Part shown: piece after piece, positions 61,119 to 64,000 of the stretch
Numbering within the stretch: the first letter of the stretch is position 1
How the letters are laid out: each line of letters starts with the position of its first letter
DNA from: Firm-13 sp037143795
GTDB lineage: Bacteria; Bacillota; Clostridia; Saccharofermentanales; Saccharofermentanaceae
NCBI GenBank assembly: GCA_037143795.1
Contig: JBAWXZ010000002.1
Location: 186,001-250,000 of the forward strand
DNA: 64,000 nucleotides
Reading direction: 5' to 3'
Program-made: the position numbers and the translations under genes
Notes under the pieces: generated by a model
What the model was told of the DNA's origin: nothing
Database searches by the model: none
Seen by the model: the letters and a program-made list of their open reading frames with translations, nothing else

Positions 61119-62191
61119 ATATTAAGTCCCACATTAAAGATTATATCGCTGAAATCGAACCTGATTTTTCATTTTTTGCCGAATTAAAGACAAAGAAGAA
61201 TTCGTTGTTCGTAGTAGACAGGAATGTGTTCAATTTATATAGAACAATACTTTTTCAGGATATAGACGAATCGCTTCTGTTCATTTTGGATGCCTCCGAA
61301 GAATATAAGACAATGGAGACGGTATTGCAGATATGCGAGAAATTCACTTTGATGTCTGCAAAAAGAAACGCTCTATTGATTTCGATCGGAGGAGGTATCG
61401 TCCAGGACATTACCGGATTTGCAGCGAATATACTCTACAGGGGGATCAGTTGGATTTTTATTCCGACTACACTTCTAGCTTGCTGCGACAGCTGCATAGG
61501 TTCGAAAACATCCTTGAATTATAAGCAGTTCAAGAATCTGCTGGGAACTTTTTACCCGCCGGACGAACTGTATATTTGTTCGAAATTCTTTGATACCCTT
61601 ACCGATCTGGATTTTATGAGCGGATTAGGCGAGGTTGTGAAGTTCAATGTGATGTCAGGTGAAGCAGGTGTTGACATGATTGAACGTAACATGGATCTGT
61701 TATTGGCTCGGGATTCGGATACGCTTAACCGCTTTGTTGAACTTTCTCTGCATTTCAAAAAACCATATATTGAAAAGGACGAATTTGACAAAGGGGAGAG
61801 AATTAATCTGAACTTTGCACATACATTCGGCCATGCCATTGAGAGCGTCAGTGATTACAATATTCCGCATGGTTCGGCTGTTGCGATCGGCATGCTGATT
61901 GCAAACAGGATATCAGTGACCCGGGGATATATGGATGCTGACATGGCAGCCAGAATAGAAAAAATATGCCGCAAAATTCTTACTCTGCATATTGAACCAG
62001 AGTATTTCAAGCTTGAATCCATAATTAATGCCATTAAAAAAGATAAAAAGCAGATCAGTGAATCGCTTACGGCTGTGCTGCTTTCAAACAACATGAATAT
62101 TCAGGTATATCATGATATTCATGAATCGGAAATTGAAGAAGCAATCCGATATGTGTTGAAGCAGTTAGATGTTATTCCCTGCTGTCTATGA
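61115..62191 (+). CDS. 3-dehydroquinate-synthase-like sugar-phosphate cyclase
   Basis: The 358-residue protein is clearly of the AroB fold: ISIGGGIVQDITGFAANILYRG, IPTTLLACCDSCIGSKTSLNY, GLGEVVKFNVM, NFAHTFGHAIES and HGSAVAIGMLIANR give the NAD site and the zinc histidines and glutamate. Changes such as CCDSCIGSKTS for the usual QVDSSVGGKT suggest a specialised member rather than housekeeping AroB. Relatives include cyclases that make aminodehydroquinate, 2-deoxy-scyllo-inosose and valiolone-type cyclitols. No other shikimate genes are present. It is translationally coupled to the SDR and ends 20 bp inside the 3' end of the opposing rfbG gene. Confidence 0.82.
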   Translation: MNIKSHIKDYIAEIEPDFSFFAELKTKKNSLFVVDRNVFNLYRTILFQDIDESLLFILDASEEYKTMETVLQICEKFTLMSAKRNALLISIGGGIVQDITGFAANILYRGISWIFIPTTLLACCDSCIGSKTSLNYKQFKNLLGTFYPPDELYICSKFFDTLTDLDFMSGLGEVVKFNVMSGEAGVDMIERNMDLLLARDSDTLNRFVELSLHFKKPYIEKDEFDKGERINLNFAHTFGHAIESVSDYNIPHGSAVAIGMLIANRISVTRGYMDADMAARIEKICRKILTLHIEPEYFKLESIINAIKKDKKQISESLTAVLLSNNMNIQVYHDIHESEIEEAIRYVLKQLDVIPCCL

Positions 62192-63263
62192 TGTATTGTC
62201 TGAGCTGAGACAGGCATAGTTCGCGGGCATCCTGACCGCGCGCATAAGCCTTGTACCAGAAGACAGTCTTTTCGATTGTATCGGGCAGATGCCACACGGG
62301 ATGCCAGTCGAGGCGATTCTCTATCTTTGAAATATCCAGTTTCAGATATCCGGCCTCATGAGGCTGCGGATTAGCATCAATAAAGAATGAAGCACCCTCA
62401 CCCCATTCCTTGCAGATGGTGCGTACAATATACTCGACATCACGGGCTTCATCGATGCGCGGACCAATATTCCAGCCCTCCGAATACGCCGGGCCATCGG
62501 AGAAGAGCTTCTGTGCCAATAGCAGGTAAGCACCGACTGGTTCGAGAACATGCTGCCAGGGACGAGTAGCATAGGGCGAACGGATATTGACAGGGTTTCC
62601 GGCCATCACTGCACGCATGATATCCGGAATCAAACGGTCGTCAGCCCAGTCGCCTCCGCCTATGACATTACCGGCTCTTGCAGATGCCAGTGCGACATTA
62701 TGCATACCATATTGGGAAGGGTTGAAATAACTGTGGCGGTATGAGGATGTGACAAGTTCAGCACAACCTTTGCTGCTGGAGTATGGATCATATCCGCCCA
62801 TTGGCTCGTTCTCCCGATAACCCCATATCCATTCCCTGTTTTCATAGCATTTGTCTGTTGTGACAATGACAACTGAACGAACACCCGGTGTATGCCTGAC
62901 GGCCTCCAGTACATTTACCGTACCCATAACATTGATGGCGTAGGTCTCGGCCGGAAATTTATAGGATTCGCGAACAAGAGGCTGGGCAGCCATATGGATG
63001 ACGATTTCAGGATGCGTATCGGCAAATACTTTTCTGACGGCAACCGGATCGCGAATGTCGCCGATAACGGACATCATCCCTTCAGCTACATGGGCGTCTT
63101 CAAAAAGAGAAGGACTGGTGGGCGGGGTTAAAGCAAACCCTGTCAGCTTTGTACCCATTTCTTTGAGCCAGATTGACATCCAGGAACCCTTGAAACCTGT
63201 GTGCCCTGTTAGTAAAACACGTTTGCCGTTCCAAAAAGAAGGATCAACTACTGCGTGTGACAT
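62172..63263 (-). CDS. rfbG: CDP-glucose 4,6-dehydratase
   Basis: The 363-residue extended SDR has VLLTGHTGFKGSWMSIWLKE at the N-terminus, TTDKCYENREWIWGYREN and the catalytic YSSSK in GGYDPYSSSKGCAELV, all characteristic of RfbG/DdhB. It makes CDP-4-keto-6-deoxy-D-glucose, the branch point to 3,6-dideoxyhexoses and to yersiniose-type sugars. The start has AGAGGAG upstream on the minus strand. It lies 16 bp behind rfbF and its last 20 bp overlap the end of the AroB-like gene on the other strand. Confidence 0.95.
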   Translation of the reverse strand: MSHAVVDPSFWNGKRVLLTGHTGFKGSWMSIWLKEMGTKLTGFALTPPTSPSLFEDAHVAEGMMSVIGDIRDPVAVRKVFADTHPEIVIHMAAQPLVRESYKFPAETYAINVMGTVNVLEAVRHTPGVRSVVIVTTDKCYENREWIWGYRENEPMGGYDPYSSSKGCAELVTSSYRHSYFNPSQYGMHNVALASARAGNVIGGGDWADDRLIPDIMRAVMAGNPVNIRSPYATRPWQHVLEPVGAYLLLAQKLFSDGPAYSEGWNIGPRIDEARDVEYIVRTICKEWGEGASFFIDANPQPHEAGYLKLDISKIENRLDWHPVWHLPDTIEKTVFWYKAYARGQDARELCLSQLRQYIIDSRE

Positions 63264-63279
63264 GTACTTCTCCTCTTAT

Positions 63280-64000
63280 TTACCAGATCTTCCATGGGGC
63301 ATTGCCTTCTGACCAAAGCTGATCCAGGGCCTGCTTGTCGCGCAGGGTATCCATGGGTCTCCAAAACCCATCGTGCCGGTGACAGCCAAGCTTCCCTTCA
63401 TGTGCAAGAATCTCCAGCGGTTCCCGCTCCAGAATGGACGAATCACCGTCAAGGTAATTGAAAATTTCCGGTTCGATCACCATAAAGCCTCCGTTGACCC
63501 AGGTTCCGTCGCCTTTGGGCTTTTCGGCAAACCCGGTAACGTGATCGTCCTCGGTAAGCGAAAGTGAACCGAACCGACCGTCCAGCTGAACTCCTGTCAG
63601 CGTGCAGACAGCCCCTGACTTACGATGCTGTTCGACGACAGCAGGAATATTTACATCGGATACGCCATCTCCATATGTAAGCAGAAAAGTCTCGTTTCCA
63701 ACATAAGACTGGATGCGCTTGATTCGGCCGCCGGTCATTGTATCCAGGCCGGTATTGACCAGTGTGACACTCCAGGGTTCGGCGATGCTTTTGTGAATGA
63801 TATTTTGGTTTCCGTCCCTGAAATCAAATGTTACGTCTGACATCAGCATATAGTAATCGGCAAAATATTCTTTGATCATGTGACCTTTATATCCCAGACA
63901 AATAATAAATTCATTAAATCCGAAGTGAGAGTATATTTTCATAATATGCCAAAGGATAGGGTACTCACCGATATCAATCATCGGTTTTGGCTTAAGGTGT
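63280..64000 (-). CDS. rfbF: Glucose-1-phosphate cytidylyltransferase (5' end outside window)
   Basis: The frame runs open through the right edge, with HLKPKPMIDIGEYPILWHI at the visible start, so about 15 N-terminal residues (including the GGLGTR-type nucleotide motif) are missing. The remaining 239 residues contain EFIICLGYKGHMIKEYF, FLLTYGDGVSDVNI and VNGGFMVIEPEIFNYLDGD, all typical of RfbF/DdhA. It makes CDP-glucose from CTP and glucose-1-phosphate for the dehydratase 16 bp downstream. Other genes of the CDP-sugar branch may lie upstream, beyond the window. Confidence 0.95.
   Translation of the reverse strand, partial: HLKPKPMIDIGEYPILWHIMKIYSHFGFNEFIICLGYKGHMIKEYFADYYMLMSDVTFDFRDGNQNIIHKSIAEPWSVTLVNTGLDTMTGGRIKRIQSYVGNETFLLTYGDGVSDVNIPAVVEQHRKSGAVCTLTGVQLDGRFGSLSLTEDDHVTGFAEKPKGDGTWVNGGFMVIEPEIFNYLDGDSSILEREPLEILAHEGKLGCHRHDGFWRPMDTLRDKQALDQLWSEGNAPWKIW

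Noticed and set aside
59639..62191. Interpretation of the AroB-like and aldolase genes as part of a shikimate or aromatic catabolic operon
   Set aside because: No other shikimate or aromatic genes are present, and neighbours are nucleotide-sugar and lipid-linked glycosyltransferase genes.

Overview
The window looks like a chromosomal cell-surface region of a Gram-positive anaerobe of the Bacillota, probably class Clostridia (Lachnospiraceae-like). The main reasons are the secreted proteins built from clostridial hydrophobic (ChW) repeats, strong AGGAGG-type ribosome binding sites, extended -10 promoters of the TRTGN-TATAAT kind, and rhamnose-glucan-type polysaccharide genes. Genus and species cannot be told from the sequence alone. 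No tRNA, rRNA, CRISPR array, insertion sequence or phage gene was seen.

Region 1 (1-11.4 kb) is a row of secreted wall proteins. After a cut-off ChW protein and a lone AbiEi-type antitoxin come three GH25 lysozyme-like proteins, one metallo-beta-lactamase-fold protein and one N-acetylmuramoyl-L-alanine amidase. All carry ChW repeats in fixed A-B-C triplets, with Ig-like domains in three of them. They probably bind and remodel the cell wall, perhaps through the polysaccharide made next door.

Region 2 (11.5-30.2 kb, visibly GC-richer) is an ABC-transporter-dependent polysaccharide cluster. It holds a WbuB-like glycosyltransferase, two large membrane proteins with a shared ectodomain, the complete dTDP-L-rhamnose pathway (rmlA, C, B, D), rhamnosyltransferase-like GT2 enzymes and the Wzm/Wzt exporter with a carbohydrate-binding Wzt tail. 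A methyltransferase is followed by a 1196-residue protein combining a kinase-like domain with two GT2 domains. That pair recalls the WbdD chain terminator.

Region 3 (30.4-54.8 kb, becoming strongly AT-rich from about 36 kb) is a Wzx/Wzy-type repeat-unit cluster. It has a UDP-GlcNAc 4,6-dehydratase, a small initiating phosphoglycosyltransferase and a reductase (QuiNAc-type start), the UDP-L-FucNAc pathway (capE, capF, capG), six GT4 and one GT2 glycosyltransferases, Wzy, Wzx, two hexapeptide acyltransferases, a VioA-like sugar aminotransferase, a DUF6077-like membrane protein apparently in two pieces, and a Wzz-type chain-length protein. Its composition and mosaic order suggest horizontal assembly.

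Region 4 (55-64 kb) has a second, long initiating sugar transferase, a GT2/DUF2304 pair, and a four-gene run of unusual carbon chemistry: a ThDP enzyme, an HpcH/citrate-lyase-type aldolase, an SDR and a 3-dehydroquinate-synthase-like cyclase. This run meets, tail to tail, the CDP-glucose genes rfbF and rfbG on the minus strand. Together they suggest synthesis of a branched or cyclic CDP-linked sugar and are the best candidate for an undescribed pathway here.
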